From Actinomycetes bacterium (GTDB lineage: Bacteria; Actinomycetota; Acidimicrobiia; Spongiisociales; JAHEDJ01): 42,502 bases of DNA. The notes beneath the pieces were generated by a model, which saw only the letters and a list, made by a program, of their open reading frames with translations, was not told where the DNA came from and did no database searches. The stretch covers positions 1-42,502 of the forward strand of contig JAHEDK010000024.1 in NCBI GenBank assembly GCA_024641245.1, read 5' to 3'. Positions 14,970-23,914 of the stretch are shown piece after piece (the stretch's first letter is position 1; each line of letters begins with the position of its first letter). The translations under genes and the position numbers were made by a program.

Positions 14970-16506
14970 CCTGGCCTCCTCCCAGCACGTCGAACAGCGG
15001 TCCGGGTTCGGGGACCACGTAGGTTGTTGTCGCTTCCATCCGGTCGAGCACTGCTTCGACTGACGGGGACACCCTGTCCAGGACGATGTTCGGGTAGAGC
15101 CCGAGGACCAGCATGAGCGCAACGAGCGGGGCCAGCAAGCTCAACTCACGGACGTTGAGATCCGCCACCTCGCGGTTTTCCTCGATCGTGATCGGACCGG
15201 TAAACACCCGTTCATAGGCCCACAGCAAGTAGATGGCGGCCAGGACCACCCCGAAGGCACCGAGGATGGCGGCGACGGGAAGCGTCGAGTAGCTGCCCAT
15301 CAGCACCATGAACTCACCCACGAAGCCGTTGAGGCCCGGCAGTCCGATGGAGGCGAACGCCGTGAAGAGGAAGACGCCCGAGAACCACGGGGCGACCTGC
15401 CAGATCCCACCGAAGTCCGCAATCTTCTTGGTGTGGCGCCGCTCGTAGATCATGCCGACCATGAGGAACAGAACGCCGGTGGTGATGCCGTGGTTGACCA
15501 TTTGGATGACGGCTCCCTCGACGGCCGCCTGCGTCAGCGCGAACGTGCCGAGCACAATGAAGCCGAGGTGGCTGACCGACGAATACGCAACCAGTTTCTT
15601 CAGATCCGGCTGGACGATGGCGACATAGGCGCCGTACAGGATGCCGATGACCGCCAGTGTTGCCATGACGGGTACCAGGTCGACTGTGGCTTGCGGAAAC
15701 AGCCCCAGATTGAACCGGATGAAACCGTAGGTGCCGAGTTTCAGCAGGACGCCGGCCAGCATGACCGAGCCGGCGGTCGGCGCTTCGACGTGGGCATCCG
15801 GAAGCCACGTATGCAGAGGGAAGATGGGCACCTTGATGGCAAACGCCAGGCCGAACGCGCCGAAGAGCCACAACTGAGCGTTGTCGCTGAGTTGGAGGTT
15901 CAGCAGTTCCTGGTAGTCGAAGCTCAGCAGCCCTGCTTGGTCTCGATGGAAGAAAGCCAGTGCGATGATCCCGGCCAGCATCAGTGCAGACCCGAGGGCG
16001 GTGTACAAGAAGAACTTGTAGGCGGCATAGATGCGTCTCTCGCCACCCCAGACGCCGATGATGAAGTACATCGGAACCAGCACTACCTCGAAGAACAAGA
16101 AGAACAGGATCATGTCGAGCGCCAGGAACACTCCGATCAGGCCCGCCTCCAATATCAGCATGAAGACCACGAACAGCTTCGTGCGGTCGACGATGGAGGT
16201 GGAAGCGGCCAGTGAGATCGGTACCAGCAGTGCGGTCAGCGCCACCAGGGCCAACGAAATGCCGTCCACGCCGACATGCCACGACATCCCCCACGGCTCG
16301 TACCACCAGGCTTGCTGGGTGTACTGATAGCCGGCGACACCCTTTTCGAAGGCGAAGAACAGCCACCCGGCCAGGGCAAGCGGGATCATCGAGAGCGTGA
16401 TGCCCAGCGGTAAGTGCAGTTCCGATCGGCGATTGGGAACCAGTGCCACTACGAGCGCGGCGGCCACCGGCGTGAGGATGAGAGAGGCGAGGATGGGGAA
16501 TGTCAC
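14962..16506 (-). CDS. nuoM: NADH-quinone oxidoreductase subunit M
   Basis: A 514-residue antiporter-like membrane subunit of complex I, normal length. It contains the early conserved segment GVDGISLALVALTALLVP, the helix with FFLFFEVVLVPMYFIIGVWGG (essential Glu), PLHTWLPDAHVEAPT and KKLVAYSSVSHLGF, all diagnostic for NuoM. It translocates protons as part of the membrane arm. It is separated from nuoL by about 120 bases filled by a heptanucleotide array, the largest gap inside the operon. Confidence 0.95.
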   Translation of the reverse strand: MTFPILASLILTPVAAALVVALVPNRRSELHLPLGITLSMIPLALAGWLFFAFEKGVAGYQYTQQAWWYEPWGMSWHVGVDGISLALVALTALLVPISLAASTSIVDRTKLFVVFMLILEAGLIGVFLALDMILFFLFFEVVLVPMYFIIGVWGGERRIYAAYKFFLYTALGSALMLAGIIALAFFHRDQAGLLSFDYQELLNLQLSDNAQLWLFGAFGLAFAIKVPIFPLHTWLPDAHVEAPTAGSVMLAGVLLKLGTYGFIRFNLGLFPQATVDLVPVMATLAVIGILYGAYVAIVQPDLKKLVAYSSVSHLGFIVLGTFALTQAAVEGAVIQMVNHGITTGVLFLMVGMIYERRHTKKIADFGGIWQVAPWFSGVFLFTAFASIGLPGLNGFVGEFMVLMGSYSTLPVAAILGAFGVVLAAIYLLWAYERVFTGPITIEENREVADLNVRELSLLAPLVALMLVLGLYPNIVLDRVSPSVEAVLDRMEATTTYVVPEPGPLFDVLGGGQGE

Positions 16507-16548
16507 GCGCCCCGCCCTCCTCTTGAGATGGTTTGACTCGTTTCATTT

Positions 16549-16610
16549 GGTCGCCGGTCGCGAGTAGCTGGTCGGGACTCGCGACTCGCAACTCGCGACT
16601 CGCGACGTGC
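16549..16610. repeat. Heptanucleotide tandem array between nuoL and nuoM
   Basis: Units run GGTCGCC GGTCGCG AGTAGCT GGTCGG (six bases) then GACTCGC GACTCGC AACTCGC GACTCGC GACGTGC. The period of seven is exact over the last five units. It ends in GCAAGCGAAGCGAG (16609-16622), a 14-base word that recurs exactly at 25931-25944 between nuoD and nuoE. Confidence 0.85.
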
Positions 16611-16627
16611 AAGCGAAGCGAGCACCA

Positions 16628-18523
16628 TCACAGCCCACCCCTACTCAAGAACCAGATGAGCAAGCCGACCGAACCGGCGGCGAGCATGACACCGTAGTTG
16701 CGAACAAACCCGGTTTGCAGTGGTCGAACGGTCGCGCCGAACCGCTTGACCACACCGGCGACACCGTTGACGATCCCGTCGATGAAGCCGAGATCGAACT
16801 TGAACGCAGCCCACCCGGCGACTGCCTTGCCGGGCAGCACGATTGTCTTGCCGTAAAACCGGTCGACCCAGTAGGCGTTCTCCCAGGTGAAGATCGGGCG
16901 GGCGAACCGCTGCAGCACTCGCTCCCGCCGCTCTTCTGGACCGGCGTAGAGCCGGTAGGCGAGGTAGATCCCCAACAATCCGGCCAGCACGGCCACCCCG
17001 GCCAGAATCCAGGCTGTCGACCCCTCGGCAGGATGGGCCATTCCGATGGCGCCTTCCACCGTTTCGAAACTCGGTTCGAGGTAACGCTCGAGACCGGTTC
17101 GGAAGGGAGTGTTGAGGAATCCGCCGCCAACGGTCAGCGCGGCCAGCGCCATCAGCGGAACCGTCATCGTCTTCGGAGACTCGTGCGGATGGATTCCATC
17201 GTCCCACCGCGGCTTGCCCAAAAACACCATCACGAACTGACGGGTCATGTAGAAAGCGGTGATGCCGGCGGTCAAGAGCCCGATCCCCCACAGCACCACC
17301 ATCCAGCCACCCTGGTTGAATGCCGAACCGAGGATCTCATCTTTCGACCAGAAGCCGGCCAGCGGCGGAACACCTGCGATCGCCAATGTGGCGATGCCCA
17401 TCGTGGTGGCGGTCACAGGCATGTGCTTGGCGAGACCGCCCATCTTGTCCATGTTCTGTTCGTCGGACATGGCGTGGATCACGGATCCGGCACCGAGGAA
17501 GAGCAACGCCTTGAAAAAAGCGTGCGTCATGAAATGGAACATGCCTGCTACATAGGCAGTGCTCCCGACGCCGATGAACATGTAGCCGAGTTGCGACACG
17601 GTCGAATAGGCAAGGACCGCCTTGATGTCCTTCTGGGCGATGGCGATCGTCGCCGCCCACAAAGCGGTCAGAGCGCCGACCGTGGCGACGGTCGTAGCCG
17701 CGATCGGTGCCATCTCGTAGATCGCCGCGTTGCGGGCCACGAGGTACACACCGGCGGTGACCATCGTGGCGGCGTGGATGAGTGCAGAAACGGGGGTCGG
17801 GCCTTCCATCGCATCAGGGAGCCACACATAAAGGGGAATCTGCGCCGATTTGCCGGCCGCTCCGACCAGCATCAAGAGACCGACTGCAGTGGCTAGACCC
17901 GTGGTCAGCCCGAGGTGCGGGTCGTCGAGGACATCAAACGAGAGCGTCCCGAATTGCGTGAGGATGATCATGAGAGCGATCATGAAGCCGAAGTCACCGA
18001 TGCGGTTGACGATGAATGCCTTCTTACCTGCTGCGGCCGCCGATGGTTTGGTGAACCAGAACGAGATCAACAGATACGAGCAGAGCCCAACGGCTTCCCA
18101 ACCGAGGAACAGCATCGCGAAGTTGTCTGCCAGAACGAGGGTGAGCATCCCGGTGGCGAACAGGTTCATATAGGTGAAGAATCGGGAGAAACGCGGATCA
18201 CCGTGCATGTAGCCGATGGCGTAGAAATGGATGAGCGCTCCGACCCCTGTGACCACCAGCGTCATCAGGGATGACAGCGGATCCCACCGGATGGCGAACT
18301 CGGCGCCGATCGCCGGCATCCAGGACCACAGCACGACCGATTCGGGGTGGGCGGTTCCCTGGAAGAACGGCACGGCAGCCAGCACTGCATACACGAACGC
18401 GGCGGAAACTAATAGCGAAGCAACCCACCCGGCCGCAGGCTCACCGAGTCGCTTCCCAAAGAAATGCAGGAACACAGCTCCGGCGGCCGGCAGCGCAAGA
18501 ACGAGCCAGATGAAGTCGGTCAT
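16628..18523 (-). CDS. nuoL: NADH-quinone oxidoreductase subunit L
   Basis: A 631-residue antiporter-like subunit with the long lateral C-terminal helix region expected of NuoL. Diagnostic segments are FIVNRIGDFGFMIAL, GAAGKSAQIPLYVWLPDAMEGPTPVSALIHAATMV and VLAYSTVSQLGYMFIGVG. It belongs to the distal proton-pumping arm. The ATG at 18523 (MTDFIW) has AGGTG upstream and matches the family start; the frame extends 13 codons further but without a binding site. It follows nuoK after about 70 bases that contain a degenerate heptamer array. Confidence 0.95.
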   Translation of the reverse strand: MTDFIWLVLALPAAGAVFLHFFGKRLGEPAAGWVASLLVSAAFVYAVLAAVPFFQGTAHPESVVLWSWMPAIGAEFAIRWDPLSSLMTLVVTGVGALIHFYAIGYMHGDPRFSRFFTYMNLFATGMLTLVLADNFAMLFLGWEAVGLCSYLLISFWFTKPSAAAAGKKAFIVNRIGDFGFMIALMIILTQFGTLSFDVLDDPHLGLTTGLATAVGLLMLVGAAGKSAQIPLYVWLPDAMEGPTPVSALIHAATMVTAGVYLVARNAAIYEMAPIAATTVATVGALTALWAATIAIAQKDIKAVLAYSTVSQLGYMFIGVGSTAYVAGMFHFMTHAFFKALLFLGAGSVIHAMSDEQNMDKMGGLAKHMPVTATTMGIATLAIAGVPPLAGFWSKDEILGSAFNQGGWMVVLWGIGLLTAGITAFYMTRQFVMVFLGKPRWDDGIHPHESPKTMTVPLMALAALTVGGGFLNTPFRTGLERYLEPSFETVEGAIGMAHPAEGSTAWILAGVAVLAGLLGIYLAYRLYAGPEERRERVLQRFARPIFTWENAYWVDRFYGKTIVLPGKAVAGWAAFKFDLGFIDGIVNGVAGVVKRFGATVRPLQTGFVRNYGVMLAAGSVGLLIWFLSRGGL

Positions 18524-18542
18524 TCGGCACCTGCCGAGAGAG

Positions 18543-18570
18543 CGGTACCTGATAACTGGCATCCGGCACT
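18543..18570. repeat. Degenerate heptanucleotide array between nuoK and nuoL
   Basis: CGGTACC TGATAAC TGGCATC CGGCACT can be read as four seven-base units, of which the last two are clearly related. It is weaker than the other arrays and is listed because of its position. Confidence 0.4.
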
Positions 18571-18596
18571 GGTGAGCGGAGCTAGGCGACCCATCG

Positions 18597-18902
18597 CTAT
18601 CCCCTCAGATCCGAGAGTTCATCGGCAGACGCACTCGAGCGGTGCTGGAACACCGAGACGATGATCGCCAGGCCTACGACGACTTCGGCAGCGGCCACGA
18701 CCAGCACGAAGAAGACGGCCAGTTGCCCGTCGAGGGAACCGAGTTCCTTCCCGGCTGCCACGAACGTGAGGTTGACCGAGTTCAGCATCAACTCGATCGA
18801 CATGAACATCATCAGCGCATTGCGCCTGATCAGCATGCCGCCTGCTCCGATGATGAACAACAGGGCTGCAAGCGACATGTACCAGCCGGCAGTGACTTCC
18901 AT
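18597..18902 (-). CDS. nuoK: NADH-quinone oxidoreductase subunit K
   Basis: A 101-residue, three-helix subunit of the complex I membrane arm (ND4L homologue). The segment [25 protein letters not shown] carries the conserved membrane glutamate of helix 2, and a second Glu sits in [13 protein letters not shown] of helix 3. The ATG at 18902 overlaps the nuoJ stop by one base (TGATG); a GTG one codon earlier is also possible. The tail after helix 3 is slightly longer than usual. Confidence 0.93.
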   Translation of the reverse strand: MEVTAGWYMSLAALLFIIGAGGMLIRRNALMMFMSIELMLNSVNLTFVAAGKELGSLDGQLAVFFVLVVAAAEVVVGLAIIVSVFQHRSSASADELSDLRG

Positions 18903-19432
18903 CACGCATCCTCTCGATCGCGGCGGCGCGGCCCGTAGTAGGCCAGCGCGATGGCTCCGGCGGCGGCGATGATCAACAGCAGCGAGGTCGCTTCAAACGG
19001 CAAGATCCAGTCGGTGAACAGCGCCAGGCCGGCCTCTTGCACCGTCCCGTTTACCTCGATTGTGGAGGTGGCCGGTCGCACCCAGTCGAACCGGCCCCCG
19101 ACGACGGCAACGCCTGCGATCAGAACGACGACCAGGCCGAGTCCGGCTACTAGTTGCCGCTGCATCGGCAGTTTCTCGCTCGTATCCTCATCCCGGTCGA
19201 CGCCGATCAGCATGATGACGAACAGGAACAGAGTCATCACAGCACCCGCGTAGACGATGATCTGCACGGCGGCCACGAGGTGAGCCAGGTGCATCACATA
19301 GAAGACGGCCAGCGAAAACAGCGTCATCATCAGGCCCATAGCCCCGTAGACGGGGTTCTTGGCGAACACGACCGACAGAGCGCCGAAGATGGCAACTGCC
19401 CCCAGGATGACAAAGAGGACCAATTCGACCAT
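18902..19432 (-). CDS. nuoJ: NADH-quinone oxidoreductase subunit J
   Basis: A 176-residue five-helix subunit (ND6 homologue) at the junction of the peripheral and membrane arms. The segment [23 protein letters not shown] is the conserved third helix with its pi-bulge. The ATG at 19432 shares one base with the nuoI stop, and the stop shares one base with nuoK, so translation of I, J and K is coupled. Confidence 0.93.
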   Translation of the reverse strand: MVELVLFVILGAVAIFGALSVVFAKNPVYGAMGLMMTLFSLAVFYVMHLAHLVAAVQIIVYAGAVMTLFLFVIMLIGVDRDEDTSEKLPMQRQLVAGLGLVVVLIAGVAVVGGRFDWVRPATSTIEVNGTVQEAGLALFTDWILPFEATSLLLIIAAAGAIALAYYGPRRRDREDA

Positions 19433-20229
19433 CAGGACTCCTCCTCCGGCACAGCGTCCTCCCCGCCGGACCTTTCGGGCCCGTCGGATCTCTCCCCATC
19501 GGGGGAAACGATCGTGGCTTCCTCCCCGGTGGGCTCTTCAGATCCCCCGGCGCCCTCTGCAACCGACCGGGGAGAGGCGGGTTCAATCGTCAGGAAATCT
19601 GGCAGGTCGGCCGCGATCGGCCGTAGAGGATCCTGGCCCGGTTCGGCGGGGCGCACACCTACTCCTGCTGATTCACTCCAGGGCGTGAGACCTTCATAGG
19701 CGACGCGACCGCCTGGAGCAACTGCGCGCATCCAGCCGTCGGCTTTGCGGAGTTCCTCGACGTCTGCGAGCGAATCGTCCGGGAACATGTGGTTGGGCGT
19801 GCCGTCGGGTTCCACCAGCAGTTCCCGCTTGGTGTAGATGGCATCCTCACGATTGGTGGTCGACATCTCGAACAGATGCGTCATCGTGATGGCCTCGGTC
19901 GGGCAGGCTTCGACGCATAAGGCGCAGAAGATGCAGCGGAGCATGTTGATCTCGTATACGAACCCGAACCGCTCCCCGGGAGATACGGGCGCCTCGATCG
20001 GGTTGTCGGCGCCGCGCACGTAGATGCAGTGGGCGGGACAGGCGCCTGCACACAGTTCGCAGCCGATGCATTTCTCCATGCCGTCCGGATAACGGTTCAG
20101 CACGTGCCGCCCGTGAAAACGCTGGGGCTTCTCACGCATGTCCTTCGGATACTCAGCCGTGACCCGCTCGCCCCAGATCTGGCGCAAGGTGACCTTGAGG
20201 CCCTTGGCGAAGTCATTCAGGATTCCCAT
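19432..20229 (-). CDS. nuoI: NADH-quinone oxidoreductase subunit I, with repeat-derived tail
   Basis: A 265-residue 2[4Fe-4S] subunit that carries clusters N6a and N6b and passes electrons to NuoB. Two motifs are complete: [12 protein letters not shown] and [12 protein letters not shown]. The conserved part ends near residue 180. The remaining 80 or so residues are an acidic, Pro/Gly/Ser-rich tail that most NuoI proteins lack. The DNA of that tail contains two copies of a GC-rich palindromic repeat that also ends nuoG. The protein starts [15 protein letters not shown], a normal NuoI N-terminus, with a GGAGG-type site upstream. It is 13 bases from nuoH. Confidence 0.95.
   Translation of the reverse strand: MGILNDFAKGLKVTLRQIWGERVTAEYPKDMREKPQRFHGRHVLNRYPDGMEKCIGCELCAGACPAHCIYVRGADNPIEAPVSPGERFGFVYEINMLRCIFCALCVEACPTEAITMTHLFEMSTTNREDAIYTKRELLVEPDGTPNHMFPDDSLADVEELRKADGWMRAVAPGGRVAYEGLTPWSESAGVGVRPAEPGQDPLRPIAADLPDFLTIEPASPRSVAEGAGGSEEPTGEEATIVSPDGERSDGPERSGGEDAVPEEES
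19458..19508. repeat. GC-rich palindromic element inside nuoI tail, copy B
   Basis: Begins CCTCCCCGCCGGACC and ends GGGGGAAA. It aligns to copies at 19521-19575 and 21394-21445, sharing CCTCCCCG at one end and a GGGGGA-type inverted end. It is read in frame as part of NuoI. Confidence 0.6.
19521..19575. repeat. GC-rich palindromic element inside nuoI tail, copy C
   Basis: Begins CCTCCCCGGTGGGCTC, contains TCCCCCGGC and ends CGGGGAGA. It has the same layout as copies A and B, and its ends CTCCCC and GGGGAG are inverted copies of each other. It is read in frame in NuoI. Confidence 0.6.
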
Positions 20230-20242
20230 CGGTCACCTCCTC

Positions 20243-21382
20243 TCAAGCCCACGGCCAGCCGAACTGGCGAATCGAGACCACGATTGTGGACGCGATGAGC
20301 CAGACGAGCGCCGCCGGGATCAGTCGCTTCCAACCGAGCGTCATCAACTGGTCGTACCGCAACCGCGGCCACGTCGCCCTGATCCAGATGTAGACGAACA
20401 ACACAACCGCCGTCTTCAGCAGGAACCAGAACAGCGGCAGCATCGTCACGAAGAAGCCCGGCAGCCATCTCTCGAAGGTCGGGCCGTCCCATCCGCCGAA
20501 GAACAGCACAACGGCCATCGCCGACATGTTGAACATGTTCGTGTACTCGGCCAGGAAGAACATCGCGAAGCGGAACCCCGAGTACTCCGTGTGGAACCCA
20601 CCGACCAGTTCCTGCTCCGCTTCGACCAGGTCGAAGGGAGCCCGATTGGTCTCCGCGACGGCAGCAATCATGAAGATTACGAAAGCAATGAACTGAGGCA
20701 GGATGTTCCACCGGGGGATCAACCCCAGGACGTTCTCGAACCAGGCAAGCCCGCCGGGGAGCGCAACGACTTCGTCCCAGGTCCCTCGCTGCCGCTCGAC
20801 GAGTTCGACGAGAGACAACGTGCCACCCTCGCTCGAGGTCGTGGATGCGAACAACACCACCGCGACGATGGCGAGTCCCATTGCGGCTTCATAGGAGATC
20901 GCCTGCGCCGTTCCACGGACGCCACCCAGCAGCGGATACTTCGAACCGGAGGACCATCCGGCCAGGATGACGGCGTAGACGGCCACCGAGGACATGGCGA
21001 GGAAGAAGAGGACCCCTACGTTGAGGTCGGCTCCGACGAAGGCGAATTCGCGTACCTTTCCACCGATCTCGAAGGTGAATCCCTGGCCCCATGGGATGAT
21101 GAGGAAGGTCATGAAGGCAGGGACGAGGGCGATGACGGGAGCCGCCGCATACATGATGAACTCGACCTTGCGAGGCGTGACCTGTTCCTTGAAGAAGAGC
21201 TTCAACCCGTCCGCCACCGTCTGGAGTATCCCCCACGGACCGGCCCGGTCCGGGCCGATTCGGTTGGTCATGTCGGCGTTGATCTTGCGTTCGCCCCACA
21301 CCAGGAAGATGACCGCCACCAGCGGGATGGCAAAGGCGAGGATCACCCGGACGGCGATGATGGCGTAGTCCCAGAAGTCCAT
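20243..21382 (-). CDS. nuoH: NADH-quinone oxidoreductase subunit H
   Basis: A 379-residue membrane subunit (ND1 homologue) that forms the quinone-binding pocket with NuoB and NuoD. Diagnostic segments are ERKINADMTNRIGPDRAGPWGILQTVADGLKL near the N-terminus and AETNRAPFDLVEAEQELVGGFHTEYSG in the middle, with the conserved acidic loop facing the quinone. The length is typical. The ATG at 21382 directly abuts the nuoG stop codon. Confidence 0.95.
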   Translation of the reverse strand: MDFWDYAIIAVRVILAFAIPLVAVIFLVWGERKINADMTNRIGPDRAGPWGILQTVADGLKLFFKEQVTPRKVEFIMYAAAPVIALVPAFMTFLIIPWGQGFTFEIGGKVREFAFVGADLNVGVLFFLAMSSVAVYAVILAGWSSGSKYPLLGGVRGTAQAISYEAAMGLAIVAVVLFASTTSSEGGTLSLVELVERQRGTWDEVVALPGGLAWFENVLGLIPRWNILPQFIAFVIFMIAAVAETNRAPFDLVEAEQELVGGFHTEYSGFRFAMFFLAEYTNMFNMSAMAVVLFFGGWDGPTFERWLPGFFVTMLPLFWFLLKTAVVLFVYIWIRATWPRLRYDQLMTLGWKRLIPAALVWLIASTIVVSIRQFGWPWA

Positions 21383-23914
21383 CTAGGAGCCCCCCTCCCC
21401 GTCGGACCCTTCATGTCCCCCGGCACTCCCCCCAAGAGGGGGAGAGACGTTGATGCCCTCCGCTTGGGTGAACGGCAAAACCCAGACCTCCAGCGAGTCA
21501 CCCACCGGAGCAATGCCGGGCTGGTTGAACGGAACGTACACCACCCCGTCGAGCAGCGAGTCGTCGATGCGCAGCGGCAGGGGCACTTCGTTGACCGTCA
21601 CCATGTCGCCTTCAGCAACACCGAGGCGTCCGGCGTCGCCGGAGGTGATGGCTGCGAAGCCACCCGGGGCAAGTTTGTGGAGCGAAAGACCGTTTCGCAT
21701 CAATACGCCATCGTCGTAGAGAGTCCGGGCGTAGTGGAGAGCGAACGCGGTTGCCCCGCTACCCCCGCCTTCGGCGATGGAGCCTTCCCCGCCACCAGGG
21801 GGCCAACCGGCAACAGGCACGTAGTGGAGTGGCTGTCTTGCATCCCCGGTCGGCACCACGACACCAGCTTCGGTCTCGAGGTGATCCCACTCGATGCCCG
21901 CATAGGCAGGAGCGGCCGCCGCCATTTCCTTGGCGACGATCTCCACCGACCCGAACCCGAGCGGTTTGCCCAGCCGGCGGGCCAGGTCGTCGAGGATCGA
22001 CCAATCTGCCCGCGCTTGTCCTGGGGGTGCGACGACCTGATTGACCTTCTGCACCCGACCTTCGAGGTTGGTGACCGAGCCGTCCTTCTCGGTGAAGGCG
22101 GCAGCCGGAAGGATCACATCGGCGAGGGCTGAGGAATCTGTGACGAACAGATCGACGGCAACGATGAACTCCGCCTCGCTCAGTGCGGCGGAGGCAAGCG
22201 CACCCTCGGGAACATCGCGAACGGGGTCGGCGCCCATCAACAGGAGGGCCTTGATGGCTCCATCGCGAACCCCCTGCAGAATGCCCTTCGCCCGACGGCC
22301 CACCGCATCCGGCAACTCGCCCCATACCGATGCCAGCAACGCCCGTCCGGACTCGTCGTCTGCCGAGACGCGTCCCGGCAACAGCGTCGGCGCCAGACCC
22401 ATGTCGAGGGCACCGAACACATTGGACCGCCTGGCCAGAACCAGGAGTGACGAATCGGGGAGATCACGGGCAAAGGCCGCCACCGCTTCGGCGAGGCGCG
22501 GATCTTCGGTGTATCCGGTCCGACCCACCAATGCCACGACGGGTCCCTCATTGAGAGCTTCTCGCGCGGCCGCGAACTCACCTTCACCCGCCGCCAGCAT
22601 ACGCAGAGTCTCCGCCCCCGCACCGGGCCGGTAGGTGAACTTGAAGGCAGCCCGGTCGTCGAGGCCGGTCCGTCGAGGGTGGACCACGATCAGCCTTGCT
22701 CCGAGCGTCTGCGCGGCCCGCCGCACGCGGAGGTACAACGTACCGTTCTCCTCCTTGAGGTCGGGGCCCCAGAGCAAGATGGTCTTGGCAGATTCCAGAT
22801 CGTTGATCCGGCCGCGCCCTGCCACGGCGGCCAGGAACTGCGGTTCGAGGCCGTCGTCCATCTGGGCGTCGACATGGTTGGAACCGACTGAGGTTCGCAT
22901 GAACTTCGAGAGGGCATACGCGTCTTCATTGGTGCCCCGGGCGCCCCCAAGGGCGGCTACTGCTCCCCCGCCGTCGCGTTCGATGATGGCCGAGAGGCGC
23001 CCGGCAACGAGGTCGAGCGCCTCGCTCCAGGACGCTATCCGATGCTCACCACCGTCGCCTCTGATCAGCGGCGTTGTGACCCGCTCCGCCGAGCCGAGGA
23101 ACTCGAACCCGAAGCGACACTTGTCGCTCAGCCAGCCGTGACTGGTGAAGTCGTTGTCGACCCCGTTGAATCGGAGCACCTGATTCTGAGAGGAGTCGAC
23201 CGAGATGTCGCAACCGGTGGTGCAGTGCGTGCAGGTGCTGGCTGCTTTCTGGAGGTCCCATGGACGCGCCCGGAAGCGGTAGGGGGCGGCCGTCAGGGCC
23301 CCGACCGGGCAGATCTGCACGGTGTTGCCGGAGAAATAGGAGGAAAACGGTTCGTCCGGGAACGTCTGAATCTGATTGTTGGCCCCCCGATCCATGAACT
23401 CGATGAGCGGATCACCGGAGATCTCGTCGCTGAACCGCACGCACCTGGCACAGAGAATGCAACGCTCCCGGTCCAGGAAGACGAGATCGGAGATGGGGAT
23501 TGGCTTCTCGTAATGGCGCTTCTCCTCTACGAACCGGCTCTCCCCTGGACCGCAGGCCATGGTTTGGTCCTGGAGCGGGCATTCGCCGCCGCGGTCACAG
23601 ACGGGACAATCGAGCGGATGGTTGATGAGGAGGAATTCGAGCATGCCCTCCTGCACTTTCATCACCGTCTCCGACTTGGTGTGGACCACCATGCCATCGT
23701 TGACCGACATCGTGCACGACGGCACCAGCATTGTGCCGCGCGGGGTTTCCACCTCGACCATGCACTGGCGGCACATGCCGACCGGTTCCATCCGTGGGTG
23801 GTAACAGAAGTGCGGCACGTACGAGCCCGTGTCGAGACACGCCTGTATTAGTGTCTCTCCGGCGGGGACCCGGCGATCTTCGCCGTCGACGTTGATCGTG
23901 ACCATGTCGCTCAT
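21383..23914 (-). CDS. nuoG: NADH-quinone oxidoreductase subunit G
   Basis: An 843-residue iron-sulfur subunit with a molybdopterin-oxidoreductase-like C-terminal part that binds no molybdenum in complex I. The N-terminal 2Fe-2S domain has HFCYHPRMEPVGMCRQC, then the N5-type HPLDCPVCDRGGEC region, then CILCARC. The CTHCTTGC motif followed about 30 residues later by another Cys fits the extra N7 cluster known from E. coli and Thermus. The ATG at 23914 overlaps the nuoF stop by four bases; the long open frame upstream is a shadow of nuoF. The last 20 residues (from SPPLGGSAGG) are encoded by a palindromic repeat. Confidence 0.95.
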   Translation of the reverse strand: MSDMVTINVDGEDRRVPAGETLIQACLDTGSYVPHFCYHPRMEPVGMCRQCMVEVETPRGTMLVPSCTMSVNDGMVVHTKSETVMKVQEGMLEFLLINHPLDCPVCDRGGECPLQDQTMACGPGESRFVEEKRHYEKPIPISDLVFLDRERCILCARCVRFSDEISGDPLIEFMDRGANNQIQTFPDEPFSSYFSGNTVQICPVGALTAAPYRFRARPWDLQKAASTCTHCTTGCDISVDSSQNQVLRFNGVDNDFTSHGWLSDKCRFGFEFLGSAERVTTPLIRGDGGEHRIASWSEALDLVAGRLSAIIERDGGGAVAALGGARGTNEDAYALSKFMRTSVGSNHVDAQMDDGLEPQFLAAVAGRGRINDLESAKTILLWGPDLKEENGTLYLRVRRAAQTLGARLIVVHPRRTGLDDRAAFKFTYRPGAGAETLRMLAAGEGEFAAAREALNEGPVVALVGRTGYTEDPRLAEAVAAFARDLPDSSLLVLARRSNVFGALDMGLAPTLLPGRVSADDESGRALLASVWGELPDAVGRRAKGILQGVRDGAIKALLLMGADPVRDVPEGALASAALSEAEFIVAVDLFVTDSSALADVILPAAAFTEKDGSVTNLEGRVQKVNQVVAPPGQARADWSILDDLARRLGKPLGFGSVEIVAKEMAAAAPAYAGIEWDHLETEAGVVVPTGDARQPLHYVPVAGWPPGGGEGSIAEGGGSGATAFALHYARTLYDDGVLMRNGLSLHKLAPGGFAAITSGDAGRLGVAEGDMVTVNEVPLPLRIDDSLLDGVVYVPFNQPGIAPVGDSLEVWVLPFTQAEGINVSPPLGGSAGGHEGSDGEGGS
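21394..21445. repeat. GC-rich palindromic element at the end of nuoG, copy A
   Basis: Begins CCTCCCCGTCGGACCC, contains GTCCCCCGGC and ends GGGGGAGA. It matches copies B and C in nuoI and encodes the last residues of NuoG. All three copies appear to be read in the same frame, each starting with a Ser-Pro pair in the protein. Confidence 0.6.
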
